From Bin87 sp965204685 (GTDB taxonomy: Bacteria; Chloroflexota; Dehalococcoidia; Lucifugimonadales; UBA3495): 64,000 nucleotides of DNA. The notes beneath the pieces were generated by a model. The model saw only the letters and a list, made by a program, of their open reading frames with translations. It made no database searches and had not been told where the DNA came from. The stretch spans positions 1,426,001 through 1,490,000 of the forward strand of contig OZ242004.1 in the NCBI GenBank assembly GCA_965204685.1. Direction: 5' to 3'. A program made the position numbers and the translations under genes. Shown in pieces: positions 49,481-58,123 of this stretch (the first letter of the stretch is position 1; the number at the start of each line of letters is the position of its first letter).

Positions 49481-51373
49481 ATGGCAAGGATTCTAGGCAT
49501 CGACCTCGGCACGACCAATTCGGTGGCGGCGGTGATCGAGGCCGGTGAGGCTGACGTGGTTGAGAGCGCCGAGGGGAGCCGCATCACGCCCTCCGTGGTG
49601 GCGGTCAACGCCCGCAGTGGCGAGCGGTACGTGGGGCAAACGGCCAAGCGACAGGCCGTTACCAACCCGGACAACACCATCTTCTCCGTGAAGCGTCTCA
49701 TGGGCCGGCGTTTCCAGGACCCGGAGGTGCAGGATGCCGCTAGGCGGCTGCCTTACAAGATCGCTGCCGGTGACAACGGCGACGCCCACGTGGAGATGGC
49801 CGGCCAGACTTACGCGCCTCCCCAGATCTCCAGCATGATCCTGCAGAAAATCCGCCAGGACGCTGAGGCCAAGCTGGGCGAGCGCATCACCGAGGCCGTA
49901 ATCACGGTGCCGGCCTACTTCAACGACTCCCAGCGGCAGGCCACCGTGGACGCCGGCAAGGTCGCCGGGCTGGACGTGAAGCGCATCATCAACGAGCCCA
50001 CCGCCGCCGCGCTGGCCTACGGAATCGACCGCCAGCAGACCGATTCCAAGATCGCCGTGTTCGACCTGGGCGGCGGCACCTTCGACATCACCATCCTCGA
50101 CCTCGGCGCTGGCGTGTTCGAGGTGTTGTCCACCAACGGGGACACCTACCTGGGCGGCGACGACTTCGACGAAGCCATTTTGAACTGGCTGGTCACGGAG
50201 TTCCGCGCCGAAACCGGCATCGACCTGTCCCAGGACCGCATGGCCCTCCAGCGGCTGCGCGACGCCGCCGAGCGCGCCAAGATCGAGCTGTCCAGCACGC
50301 TGGAAACGGAAATCAACCTGCCCTTCATCACCGCCGACGCCAGCGGCCCGCAGCACCTGGTGAAACCCCTCAGCCGTTCCCGCCTGGAGCAGTTGGTGGG
50401 CGACCTGATTGACCGGACTGCCGGCCCGTGCCGTCAGGCAATCTCCGACGCCGGCGTCAGCGCGGGCAGCATCAACGACGTCATCCTCGTGGGCGGCATG
50501 ACCCGTATGCCGGCCGTGCAGGCCAAGGTCCAGCAGATATTCGGCAAGGAGCCGTCCCGGTCGGTCAATCCCGACGAGGCGGTGGCCTTGGGCGCGGCGA
50601 TCCAGGCCGGCGTGCTGGGCGGCGACGTGGGCGACATTGTCCTGCTGGACGTCACCCCGCTGACCCTCGGCATCGAAACCCTGGGGAACGTGACCACCGC
50701 GCTGATCCCGCGCAACACCACCATCCCGACCAAGAAGACCGAGACCTTCACCACCGCGGCCGACGGTCAAGGCAGCGTGGACATCCACGTGCTGCAGGGC
50801 GAGCGGCCCATGTCCGCCGACAACAAGACCATCGGCCGTTTCATGCTGGACGGCATCCTGCCGGCGCCGCGCGGCGTGCCCCAGATCGACGTCACCTTCG
50901 ACATCGACTCCAACGGCATCCTGAGCGTGTCCGCCCAGGACAAGGGCACCGGCAAGGAGCAGCGCATCGTCATCCAGACCAGCAGCGGATTGTCCGACGA
51001 GGACATCCAGCGGATGATGGCCGAGGCCGAGGCCAACGAGGAGAGCGACCGCCAGCGCCGCGCCGAAATCGAGACCCGTAACCAGGCTGACAGCCTCGCG
51101 TACTCGGCCGAGCGTCTGCTGACCGAAAACGCCGAGACGTTGCCCGCCGACCTCAAGGCCGAGGCCGAGGGCAAGCTGGAGGCGTTGCGTTCCGCCATTG
51201 CGGCCAACAACGTGGCGCAGATGCAGACGGCGATGAACGAGCTGAACGAAGCCCTGCAGCGGGTGGGCCAGGCGGTTTATTCCCAGCCTGGATCCGGCGG
51301 GCCGGGCGCCGCCTCCGGTGGCGTGGACACCGGCCCTGACGACACGGTGGAGGGCGAGTTCCGAGAGGTCTAA
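49481..51373 (+). CDS. dnaK: Chaperone protein DnaK (Hsp70)
   Basis: A 630-residue Hsp70. The ATPase domain starts ARILGIDLGTTNSVAAVIEAGEA, with phosphate loops IAVFDLGGGTFDITILDLG and VILVGGMTRMPAVQ. The linker DVGDIVLLDVTPLTLGIET leads to the substrate-binding beta domain (VDIHVLQGERPMSADNKTIGRFMLDGILPAPRGVPQIDVTFDIDSNGILSVSAQDKGTGKEQRI). The helical lid and a Gly/Ser-rich tail ending DDTVEGEFREV follow. ATG 49481 with GAGGAGA upstream. Last gene of the HspR-controlled unit; all key residues look intact. Confidence 0.98.
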   Translation: MARILGIDLGTTNSVAAVIEAGEADVVESAEGSRITPSVVAVNARSGERYVGQTAKRQAVTNPDNTIFSVKRLMGRRFQDPEVQDAARRLPYKIAAGDNGDAHVEMAGQTYAPPQISSMILQKIRQDAEAKLGERITEAVITVPAYFNDSQRQATVDAGKVAGLDVKRIINEPTAAALAYGIDRQQTDSKIAVFDLGGGTFDITILDLGAGVFEVLSTNGDTYLGGDDFDEAILNWLVTEFRAETGIDLSQDRMALQRLRDAAERAKIELSSTLETEINLPFITADASGPQHLVKPLSRSRLEQLVGDLIDRTAGPCRQAISDAGVSAGSINDVILVGGMTRMPAVQAKVQQIFGKEPSRSVNPDEAVALGAAIQAGVLGGDVGDIVLLDVTPLTLGIETLGNVTTALIPRNTTIPTKKTETFTTAADGQGSVDIHVLQGERPMSADNKTIGRFMLDGILPAPRGVPQIDVTFDIDSNGILSVSAQDKGTGKEQRIVIQTSSGLSDEDIQRMMAEAEANEESDRQRRAEIETRNQADSLAYSAERLLTENAETLPADLKAEAEGKLEALRSAIAANNVAQMQTAMNELNEALQRVGQAVYSQPGSGGPGAASGGVDTGPDDTVEGEFREV

Positions 51374-51672
51374 AGGCGGCGGCGACGCGCCGGCGGGGAG
51401 GGGCGTTGCGCTCGTCCCCGCCCGGTTGCAAGGAAACCGGCGGAACGGCGAAGGCTTATATGGGGCTATTCGAGATGTGCGGCGGCGGTTCCGAGCCGGC
51501 CGGCATTCGTAGCGCTTCCGTTCACCTGGCCGAAACCCCGAGGGCTTGCCAAACCGTAAATCCCTTGTAAACTAGGCCAACGTCATATTCGAGCGCCCCC
51601 GAAAGTGCTATAATGGCGTTGAGCTCAGCATCCGCCGCGGGTGCCGCCCCGCCGGACATTGGGAGAAGTGCA

Positions 51673-52005
51673 ATGAGCGCATCACAAAGAGATAACACCG
51701 AAGTCACAGATTTGGATAATGAAAATCCAGTCGTGAGCGCCGCGCCCATAGGCGTGGACCAGCAGGCAGGCCCTCAGGTAGAGGAATACGAAACCGAGGC
51801 GCTGACACCGCTTCAGTCGCACTATCTGGAAACCTTGCGACAACTGATCGTGGTGAAGAACGAATACCAGACGGCGCCCGAATACGAGGCCTGGATGATG
51901 GACGCCATCAAGCGCTCCATCTACTCCGCGCTGCGAGATTGCATGGAAGCCAACATCGGCGACGCGGCCAAGGAACTCCTGAACCAAGAACATCAGGTCA
52001 ACTAA
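51673..52005 (+). CDS. Small acidic hypothetical protein
   Basis: A 110-residue soluble protein. The N-terminal ~45 residues are acidic and probably disordered (DNTEVTDLDNENPVVSAA...VEEYETEALTP). The C-terminal ~60 residues are helical: LQSHYLETLRQLIVVKNEYQTAPEYEAWMMDAIKRSIYSALRDCMEANIGDAAKELL. No family is recognised. ATG 51673 with GGGAGAAG upstream is preferred over 51613. TATAAT at 51609-51614 may be its -10 box. 51374-51608 otherwise holds no gene. It is followed by a strong terminator. Confidence 0.7.
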   Translation: MSASQRDNTEVTDLDNENPVVSAAPIGVDQQAGPQVEEYETEALTPLQSHYLETLRQLIVVKNEYQTAPEYEAWMMDAIKRSIYSALRDCMEANIGDAAKELLNQEHQVN

Positions 52006-52025
52006 CCACCGAGCTTGGGAGAAAG

Positions 52026-52059
52026 GCGGGTCGGGAGCGATGCTCCGGCCCGCTTTTTT
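52026..52059 (+). terminator. Intrinsic terminator
   Basis: GCGGGTCGGGAGC and GCTCCGGCCCGC form a stem with a short GAT loop, followed directly by TTTTTTC. It is 21 bases after the stop of the small acidic gene. Confidence 0.9.
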
Positions 52060-52207
52060 CGTGTCGAGATTGCCACGGGGCAGGCGCCTCGCAACGACAA
52101 CCTGCTCAACTCTGAACAGTTGCTTCGCGGACTGCGGTAGCGTTCCGTTTCAGTCGGTTTCTTTGCACGGATGAACAGGATTGGCAGGATTTTCTGATGC
52201 CAAGGGC

Positions 52208-52237
52208 ACTTGGATTCCGGCGAAAGTCGGAATGGCG
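52208..52237. repeat. Half copy of the CCGTCATTCCGG-family palindrome
   Basis: TTGGATTCCGGCGAAAGTCG followed by GAATGGCGG resembles the right half of the family. Around it, 52171-52197 contains GGATGAACAGGATTGGCAGG, the reverse of the ATCCTGTCAATCCTG motif, and 52064-52092 GAGATTGCCACGGGGCAGGC, a third repeat motif. The 52060-52328 stretch therefore looks like stacked repeat debris ahead of the tRNAs. Confidence 0.5.
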
Positions 52238-52328
52238 GCTTAATGGCAAGCGAGTTTTGCACGGCCCTATGCGTGCCGAGCCGTTTGACAGACGTTTCCG
52301 CCCGTATGCTATACTCGGATATGCGCTA

Positions 52329-52415
52329 GCCGAGGTGGTGGAAATGGTAGACACGCGGTCTTGAGGGGGCCGTGGGCTTTCGCTCGTGTGGGTTCAAGTC
52401 CCGCCCTCGGCACCA
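52329..52415 (+). tRNA. tRNA-Leu (anticodon GAG)
   Basis: Acceptor GCCGAGG pairs with CCTCGGC, discriminator A and encoded CCA at 52413-52415. D-arm TGGTGGAAATGGTAGACAC; anticodon stem CGGTC/GGCCG encloses loop TTGAGGG with anticodon GAG. A long variable arm (about TGGGCTTTCGCTCG) is typical of class II tRNA-Leu. T-arm GTGGGTTCAAGTCCCGC. It reads CUC/CUU, the codon type seen in the T-box specifier loop. Confidence 0.96.
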
Positions 52416-52470
52416 TCACCGTCACATAAAGCAACGCGACGATGATCAAGACAGCGCAGCGCAGAAACGA

Positions 52471-52546
52471 GGCGACGTAGCCAAGTGGTTAAGGCGGAGG
52501 TCTGCAAAACCTCTATTCGGCGGTTCGAATCCGCCCGTCGCCTCCA
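52471..52546 (+). tRNA. tRNA-Cys (anticodon GCA)
   Basis: Acceptor GGCGACG pairs with CGTCGCC, discriminator T (U73 is a tRNA-Cys identity base) and CCA at 52544-52546. D-arm GCCAAGTGGTTAAGGC, anticodon arm GGAGGTCTGCAAAACCTC with GCA, T-arm GGCGGTTCGAATCCGCC. Confidence 0.96.
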
Positions 52547-52655
52547 GACCTTCAACATCAGTCGATGGTCATCACCCAAACGGCCCGCGAGGCCAGAGAA
52601 ACCCGGCGCAGCGCTTTGGCTTAACGAGGCGTTGCGCCTTTTGGTTTTGAAACGT

Positions 52656-52742
52656 GCCGAGGTGGCGAAACGGCAGACGCGGCGGACTTAAAATCCGCTA
52701 CCTCCCGGAGGTGTGTGGGTTCGAGTCCCTCCCTCGGCACCA
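52656..52742 (+). tRNA. tRNA-Leu (anticodon TAA)
   Basis: Acceptor GCCGAGG pairs with CCTCGGC, discriminator A and CCA at 52740-52742. D-arm TGGCGAAACGGCAGACGC; anticodon stem GCGGA/TCCGC with anticodon TAA in CTTAAAA. Long variable arm TACCTCCCGGAGGTG. T-arm TGTGGGTTCGAGTCCCTCC is plausible. Reads UUA/UUG. Confidence 0.95.
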
Positions 52743-53268
52743 AAATACCAATTTCCTTCTTGAAAACGGCTCCGAAAGGGGACGTTTTCGCTGTTTTGCC
52801 GACCATTTGCCGACCAAATTCACAACTGCCGACCGTAGTCAGCCGCATTCCACAGCACGAAACGTGCGCCAATCGGTATCAGTACACGCGATCAGATTGC
52901 CGGGGTGCATGCCTTTCGTTGGTTTTTGTCCCCTCAGCACGTGGACAGATCGTGATCTCACCACACCACAGCGACGGCCTGGATTTCTTCTGACGGAGCC
53001 GCATTGGGTTTGGCCTTGGATCACGGTGATCATGCAGTTCCGGCCATTGGCGTCAATGAATGGAGTACAACGAGGCGCGGAGGATGGACGCGATAGCCGG
53101 TGAAGACGGTATTTGCCCCAATCTTCCCGACGTTTCCCAATGGGACTTACCCCAACCCAACGAAAAGATGAGCTTGGGAGCGCGCTGAAGGGATCAGAAA
53201 GAGCTCCTGGCTCCGGGGGTATTGATTTTTGAAACAGAAAACCTACCCCTCATCAGGAGTACCCAAAT
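52743..53268. other. Gene-free stretch after the tRNA cluster
   Basis: No convincing gene. Directly after the tRNA the sequence repeats GCCGACC three times (TTTGCCGACCATTTGCCGACC... about 52797-52832). No integrase gene or duplicated tRNA 3' end was found. The start of the decayed insertion sequence probably lies near 53220-53260. Confidence 0.4.
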
Positions 53269-53880
53269 TTGCTACCACCTGAGCAGTCCGAACGCATCCA
53301 CATGCCCGTTGACTATAACCGCCTAGTAGCGAATCGAGGGCTCCTTTTTACGATCACCCTGGCACACAACCTGGGGCTAGGCGAGTTGGTGAGCCACCAT
53401 GTTGACCTGCGGCGTGCGCCGGGTCGGGACAACTCTGGCGACAAACTGTTGACAATGGTGGCCTCGGCGCTGGCGACTTCATTGATGACGCCGACGGCTG
53501 CGTAACGGCGGGACGTCTGACGCCATCGGATGTGTGGTCAAAGCGACGACCTTCCTGAGGGCGTTTCGTCGGAATTTCCGGTGGGGCTGCGCGGCACCGT
53601 ATCTTGTGAGCCGGGGAGTGTCGGCCCGTGCCCGGACGACCGGCGCCGGCCCGGGTGGCAAAGCGTTGACTATTCATCTTGGTCCCGCGCGCAGCGAGAC
53701 CTACAGGCTGGTCAAAGGGGGTGTCTGGCGGCAAAATTAGGCCGGCCAGCGGGGATATCATCCGCTCCTGGCCGTCGCTGCCGGAACGGGCGAAGTGGTG
53801 ATGTGTCGACTGCACAAGGGACGATCCAACACGGCCCGAAGCGCTGCTCATTTCCCGCGGGATGAGGGTGAGCCGAGTGT
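53269..53880 (+). pseudogene. Decayed IS1380-type transposase
   Basis: Fragments of one transposase lie in successive frames. 53269-53505 gives VDYNRLVANRGLLFTITLAHNLGLGELV and GDKLLTMVASALA. The next frame gives GDFIDDADG. Then 53534-53740 gives TTFLRAFRRNFRWG and TGAGPGGKALTIHLGPARSETYRLVKGGV, and about 53749-53850 gives GYHPLLAVAAGTGEVVMCRL followed by HKGRSNTARSAAHF. These match, in order, the N-terminal half of actinobacterial-type IS1380 transposases as I recall them (the first catalytic Asp position has changed to His-Leu-Gly). At least three frameshifts; the C-terminal half is missing. Confidence 0.7.
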
Positions 53881-54804
53881 GCCACGCTGGACACAGACAC
53901 CCTGAGCGTCAAGTACCACAATCCGACCCGCCTAGAGCGTGAGCTCCACGTGATGGGCTGGCAGCCGGTGCTGGTCTGCGACGAGGTAACCGGCCTGCCG
54001 TTCACCCGGTGGTTCCCGCCGGCTAAGGATGGACCCGCTGCGGAGGACAGGTTGTTGGCCGACGACGTGGATCGAGCGCCCAGTGCGGAAACCCGTTGAT
54101 GGTGCCGCACCTGGGCCACTGGTTCAGGGTGGCGCTGACCACGTTCATCAGCTGCATCGCAGTGTACGATATCTTCACCGACGGACTGGGGAAAGATCCA
54201 CCTGGCTCTATATGGCCTCCGCGGCGCTGCTGATAGCGGCCGTGACCGTCGAGGGCGTGCGGATCTGGCGCCGTGAGCAAACCGAGGAGGGGGAACAATG
54301 ACGCAGCTGATCGACATCATCGCCCGTCGATCGACAGGGCTGTACGTGGCCACGGTGATGGCCTGCGGGTTCATCCCCTTCTAGTAGGGAGTAGCCTGCC
54401 CAAGCAGAAGGATGACCCGGCTGCAAGACGGCGGGGACCTCAACCCAACACCTGATCGCAAAGCGTTACTATCTCCATGGCCAACGAACCCACAAGGCCT
54501 TTCCTGCGGCACTGCTGCATCGCGGTCTTTACCGTCAAAACAAACGGCGGCGGCTCAGCAGGCCGCGTGGGAACAAGCCTGCCGTCAGCGCTGGCGGGCG
54601 TTGCTGCTGGTCATCAAGGCCAAACTGGAGGCGGTGGAGTCTGGCATCACCACTCTGGAGAGCGAGTTCTTGGCCAACATCGTACTGCCCGACGGCGGGA
54701 CGGTGGGCGAGCGAGTGGCTTGCCCCACAGGTTGGGGACGCGTACGCGACGGGGAGGATGCCGCCGATGCTTGGCGCGGGGCATCGTCACCGCCGCTGCC
54801 ATAG
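53881..54804 (+). pseudogene. Frameshifted phage-like gene remnants
   Basis: A run of short, tightly packed and damaged frames. About 53884-54099 reads ATLDTDTLSVKYHNPTRLER and on to RWFPPAKDG without an own start. ATG 54099 overlaps its stop (ATGA-like) and gives MVPHLGHWFRVALTTFISCI, then shifts frame to STWLYMASAALLIAAVTVEG, a probable membrane helix, ending 54301. ATG 54298 overlaps that stop. About 54540-54720 gives AAAQQAAWEQACRQRWRALL and LVIKAKLEAVESGITTLESE, then decays. Overlapping small genes with membrane helices suggest a prophage fragment. 54805-55084 holds nothing recognisable. Confidence 0.45.
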
Positions 54805-55084
54805 CGCCCGATCTGCTCTTCAAGCCGGTTCTGTCCAAGCGACAAGCGTTAGGCCCTTTGCCATGCGCCCCATGGGACTTGAGAAGTGCGGCGGCGGCAT
54901 CATGCGACGTGGAAAACTCCTCCACGCTGCATCAGGAATACGTCATTGAACGCGGTGGTGTCTAGAGAACCCCAGATACCTGCGTCGTCCAAATCAAATG
55001 AGGACCAATTTGACACGACGAGCATGTACCGTCCGGCAGGCGATTTTCTGGCTTTTCACGCGAGAACCCGAGACAACTCTTCCG

Positions 55085-55924
55085 TTACCTCTTCGATGGT
55101 CTCGTCGGGTGTTGCGCGACCCATCGTATCGTTTCCTCGACATCGCGATTGCTGCTCTTGATGGTGCGCCGGTTCATGTTAGGCACCGAGGTCATTTCCA
55201 CATCATAATCAACCCCGGCGATAGAAGCCCGGTAGTCCGGAAACTCGTTGGGACCGTTGGGATATGGTGCGCCTGACATAGGCAGCCCTGTGCGCCTAAT
55301 CCATGAGTAAAGTCGTTCCCAAGCGCTGCGTTCCGACATTTCGTTGGTGTCGAAAGTCCAGCCAGGGTCCAAGTTCAAGAAAGGGCCCCCTTCCGGTACA
55401 TATGCTTCCCACGCGGGAGAAATCTGACTGTTCAAGCAAATATGTGCGCCCGCGTCAGGAACTTCGATATCTAGGCACTGCTCCAATAAGGTGATGACTT
55501 TCGAGCCGATACCGGTAGGCACAACCAATGACCGGCAAGGTCGCCCAGTAGACTGGTCGACGGTCTGCACTAGATTCGATAGTTGGCGCCATATGAACTC
55601 CTTTTGACTCTTGGGGTAAATTATGGACACGGATTCCACCGACTGTACGTAATCAAGATCATCGCCGTTGAAATCAACCAATCGGTTGATCGCATCACGA
55701 ATGCGTCCAGTAGCGTCGCCCGACATGACACCGGGCTGTTGGACGACCCAACCGAGCTTGTACCAAATCCGGTAATCCCAAAATTTCCGGGAAATCCATG
55801 GGAAAGCGCTGGGAGGAGCATCGATCGCTACTGTGAATCTAGCGAGTTCCGGGTGGTCATCATCAACCATCCGTATTGGTGCCCCCACTGATTTTCTGAA
55901 CGGTAACAGCATTGTCGCATCCAT
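55085..55924 (-). CDS. Hypothetical protein with possible PD-(D/E)XK-like C-terminus
   Basis: A 279-residue soluble protein. No family is recognised. The central part (SLVVPTGIGSKVITLLEQCLDIEVPDAGAHICLNSQI) is alpha/beta. Near the C-terminus, FPDYRASIAGVDYDVEMTSVPN has the strand pattern PD-x(n)-vE-x-T seen in degenerate PD-(D/E)XK proteins (PDxx...vEvTs), followed by an Arg/Lys-rich helix. That reading is tentative. It is AT-richer than the core genes, lies between phage/IS debris and another orphan gene, and was probably acquired. Confidence 0.6.
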   Translation of the reverse strand: MDATMLLPFRKSVGAPIRMVDDDHPELARFTVAIDAPPSAFPWISRKFWDYRIWYKLGWVVQQPGVMSGDATGRIRDAINRLVDFNGDDLDYVQSVESVSIIYPKSQKEFIWRQLSNLVQTVDQSTGRPCRSLVVPTGIGSKVITLLEQCLDIEVPDAGAHICLNSQISPAWEAYVPEGGPFLNLDPGWTFDTNEMSERSAWERLYSWIRRTGLPMSGAPYPNGPNEFPDYRASIAGVDYDVEMTSVPNMNRRTIKSSNRDVEETIRWVAQHPTRPSKR

Positions 55925-56275
55925 GTTTTCCCGTCCTTCCCATCGGTTTGCTGTCTTGTCAATTATAGCATTTGTGTTCTAAACTGCTGCTCGGGTTCGG
56001 TGATCGTTGTCCCGCTCCTGCCCTCTGGTTGCGTCCACAGTCGCAACTTACGATGCCCGATGGGCGGCATGCCGGTGCTATTCGTGGGGTTGAATGGGGG
56101 ATGGATCAGATGAACGGCGAGGACTTGACGAAGGTTCGCGTCAGGGTCATCCCCGCCTTGACGACCCATGTCGGGCGGTTCCTATCCTGGTCACGCGTGC
56201 GGTGAGCATTGGCGACCATGGGGGACGGACTCCTCTGACACCCGGACGGCGCATCTGGAGGAACCGCGCCCTAAT
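55925..56275. other. Gene-free stretch between two orphan genes
   Basis: No coding-like frame or RNA gene is recognised. It should contain the promoter of the minus-strand gene ending at 55924; the minus-strand sequence TATAAT (plus-strand ATTATA, 55962-55967) lies about 40 bases upstream of its start and could be the -10 box. Confidence 0.4.
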
Positions 56276-57109
56276 CTACATTCGTGCCCTCTCGCTGAGA
56301 ATGCACCGAAGGGGAGATAGGCTCGTGATCCTACCCTGATCAGGGAATTGGTCGGATTGTTCCCATCCAAACCCATAGCCCTTGTTTTGAACATAATCGC
56401 GAACCGAGTCAACCAGTCGCTCGATCGAATCAAGGCAATGCGATACGAACTCTTCAGTGAGATAGAAAATCCAAGGACCATCGCCATCTACCGCGTGATC
56501 GAACCAAGACCTTGGCCATCCGGAGTCGCGTATCAACCGATCAAATCTCTCCCGCTCTTCGATGGGCCATTCAATTCCCCAGTGGAACATTTCGTTTCTG
56601 TACGCGAACAAAGCCCTCAAAGTAGATTCCAGGTCTCTCGATATTGGAGATAAGCCGCAACCCCTCACCAACTTCATGATTTGCTTTGGGATCCGCCGAC
56701 CCTCCCACGGTGCCCCCAAACAAAGGGCCAACCTGTGAAACAGAGACTCGACCAAAGGCGTTAACATCACGGCGGCACCTATGCTTCGCGTGGCGTCCTC
56801 GTATATCGTGTCCTGCCAGCGTTCAATCAGCTCATCGTTGAGCCATTCGCGTACCTCTCCACTTGCAGCCTTAACGATTTGTTCGGCCCGCTGTAGTTCT
56901 TGTTGTCGGTTCACGTTGGCTTGATCCTGCCACGACAGGAATTTGCGTACCGCATCAAGTTGAGCATGGTAGTTCGCACCGGAAAGTGTCAGGCTCATCG
57001 GCGGCCATTCGAAATCATCCCAAATGACGTCGCTATACTCGATGGTTATTTCGGTATCGCCGATTTGGACGGTTTCTTTGTAGACGACTTCAGGATGAGA
57101 TTCAGTCAC
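56276..57109 (-). CDS. Hypothetical helical protein with HEPN-like motif
   Basis: A 277-residue protein. The first ~45 residues are beta-rich (VYKETVQIGDTEITIEYSDVIWDDFEWPPM). The rest is helical. MLTPLVESLFHRLALCLGAPWEG and ESTLRALFAYRNEMFHWGIEWP contain Arg171-Asn172-x3-His176, an R-x4-H motif in the place expected for HEPN ribonucleases, with a preceding helix that could form the four-helix core. This is motif-level evidence only. The gene sits next to an IS and close to TIR genes, on the minus strand, and ends 45 bases from the IS left end. Confidence 0.6.
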   Translation of the reverse strand: MTESHPEVVYKETVQIGDTEITIEYSDVIWDDFEWPPMSLTLSGANYHAQLDAVRKFLSWQDQANVNRQQELQRAEQIVKAASGEVREWLNDELIERWQDTIYEDATRSIGAAVMLTPLVESLFHRLALCLGAPWEGRRIPKQIMKLVRGCGLSPISRDLESTLRALFAYRNEMFHWGIEWPIEERERFDRLIRDSGWPRSWFDHAVDGDGPWIFYLTEEFVSHCLDSIERLVDSVRDYVQNKGYGFGWEQSDQFPDQGRITSLSPLRCILSERARM

Positions 57110-57153
57110 GGACGCCTCCTTTCATTCCCCTCAGACATCGCTCCCTCACTCAG

Positions 57154-58050
57154 AACCATTGGTGCCGGTTAGAGTCAGAGGGTGAAATGAGCAATAGAGC
57201 GGTGGATGCGTCCATTAGCGTCTGGTTCCAATCCATTCCATTGCGCCAGGATGTTGAAAGCCGCGACGGTGTAGGCCAGATGGGCGCGGAAACCCTCCCA
57301 CACTCGATGGCGCATCTCTTTGGTGTTCCAGACCACGGACATCATGGAGAAGGTGGTTTCCACCGCCATGCGCACGTTCCACTGGCCGCGCTTGCAGACC
57401 TTGACGTTGGCCGGGTCGCCTTGAGCCCGGTGAAAGCCGGTGTCGGTGAGGATAATCATTTGACCGTCGTAGCCAGCGAGCAGGAGCCGAAAAGTCTGGT
57501 CGTGGACATTGGCGCCAGCGCAGTCCCAATCGGTGATCAAGCCCCACTGGTTCTGTACGATGCAGAGCTTGCCACCGCTGATCCAACGGTGGTTGGACTT
57601 GCCTTTCCGGCCGATCTGGTCCGTCCGTCGCCCATCCCGCACGGGATGGCGCAGTTCCACCCCATAGCTGTCGGCCACGCCCAGGACGGTGGGTTGGGCC
57701 AGGAAGTAGCCGGTCCAGTCCTGTTGGGCTTGTAAGCGGCGGAAGAGCCGGGTGCGATGGGGCAGTTTGGGAAAGAGGTGGCCATAGTTGTCTTTGAGCC
57801 AACGGTAGAAAGGCCGCTGCTTGACGTTCTTCATAGCCCAGAGGACACCGATGGTGACCAGTTCGCTGAGCGCGAGGACCGCCTGGGAGTGCTGGGGCGC
57901 CCGCGGCAAGGCATCGTCTATTTTGCAGTACAGTTCGGTGATAAAATCGGCGATGTTCACGAGGTTCCTCCGCTGTGGAGTGTCGTCAACTCACAGCATA
58001 GTGGAACCTCGTGGCATTTTCACAATAATCTCAAACCAGCACCAATGGTT
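57154..58050. mobile_element. 897-bp insertion sequence, copy 1
   Basis: The ends are AACCATTGGTGCCGGTT (left) and AACCAGCACCAATGGTT (right), inverted repeats with one mismatch in 17. The flanks CAG (57151-57153) and CAG (58051-58053) are a 3-bp target duplication. The sequence appears identical to the copy at 63102-63998, implying recent transposition or duplication. Confidence 0.85.
57175..57960 (-). CDS. DDE transposase of the 897-bp IS (copy 1)
   Basis: A 261-residue transposase of IS5/IS982-like type. Catalytic candidates are Asp in VLGVADSYGVELRHP, Asp in MIILTDTGFHRAQGD, and Glu in VRMAVETTFSMMSVVWNTKEMRHR. The N-terminal LSELVTIGVLWAMKNVKQRPFYRWLKDNYGHLFPKLPHRTRLFRRL is the usual DNA-binding helical part. 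The family name is uncertain; the 3-bp target duplication and length fit IS5-group (IS1031-like) or IS982 elements. Frame intact. Confidence 0.85.
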   Translation of the reverse strand: MNIADFITELYCKIDDALPRAPQHSQAVLALSELVTIGVLWAMKNVKQRPFYRWLKDNYGHLFPKLPHRTRLFRRLQAQQDWTGYFLAQPTVLGVADSYGVELRHPVRDGRRTDQIGRKGKSNHRWISGGKLCIVQNQWGLITDWDCAGANVHDQTFRLLLAGYDGQMIILTDTGFHRAQGDPANVKVCKRGQWNVRMAVETTFSMMSVVWNTKEMRHRVWEGFRAHLAYTVAAFNILAQWNGLEPDANGRIHRSIAHFTL

Positions 58051-58123
58051 CAGAATGCCACTGGAGCCTGCACGATGACTCTATGGCCTCCCGACATGGT
58101 GCCGTCGAGAAGGAGATGGAGCT

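Noticed and set aside
52797..52832. CRISPR-like repeat (three GCCGACC units)
   Set aside because: Units are only 7 bases with irregular short spacing; no cas genes. No CRISPR array was seen anywhere in the window.
54029..54301. Intact 90-residue membrane protein gene
   Set aside because: Only the second half resembles a membrane helix protein; the first half is in the wrong frame relative to the overlapping phage-like frame starting at 54099, so this is a frameshifted remnant.
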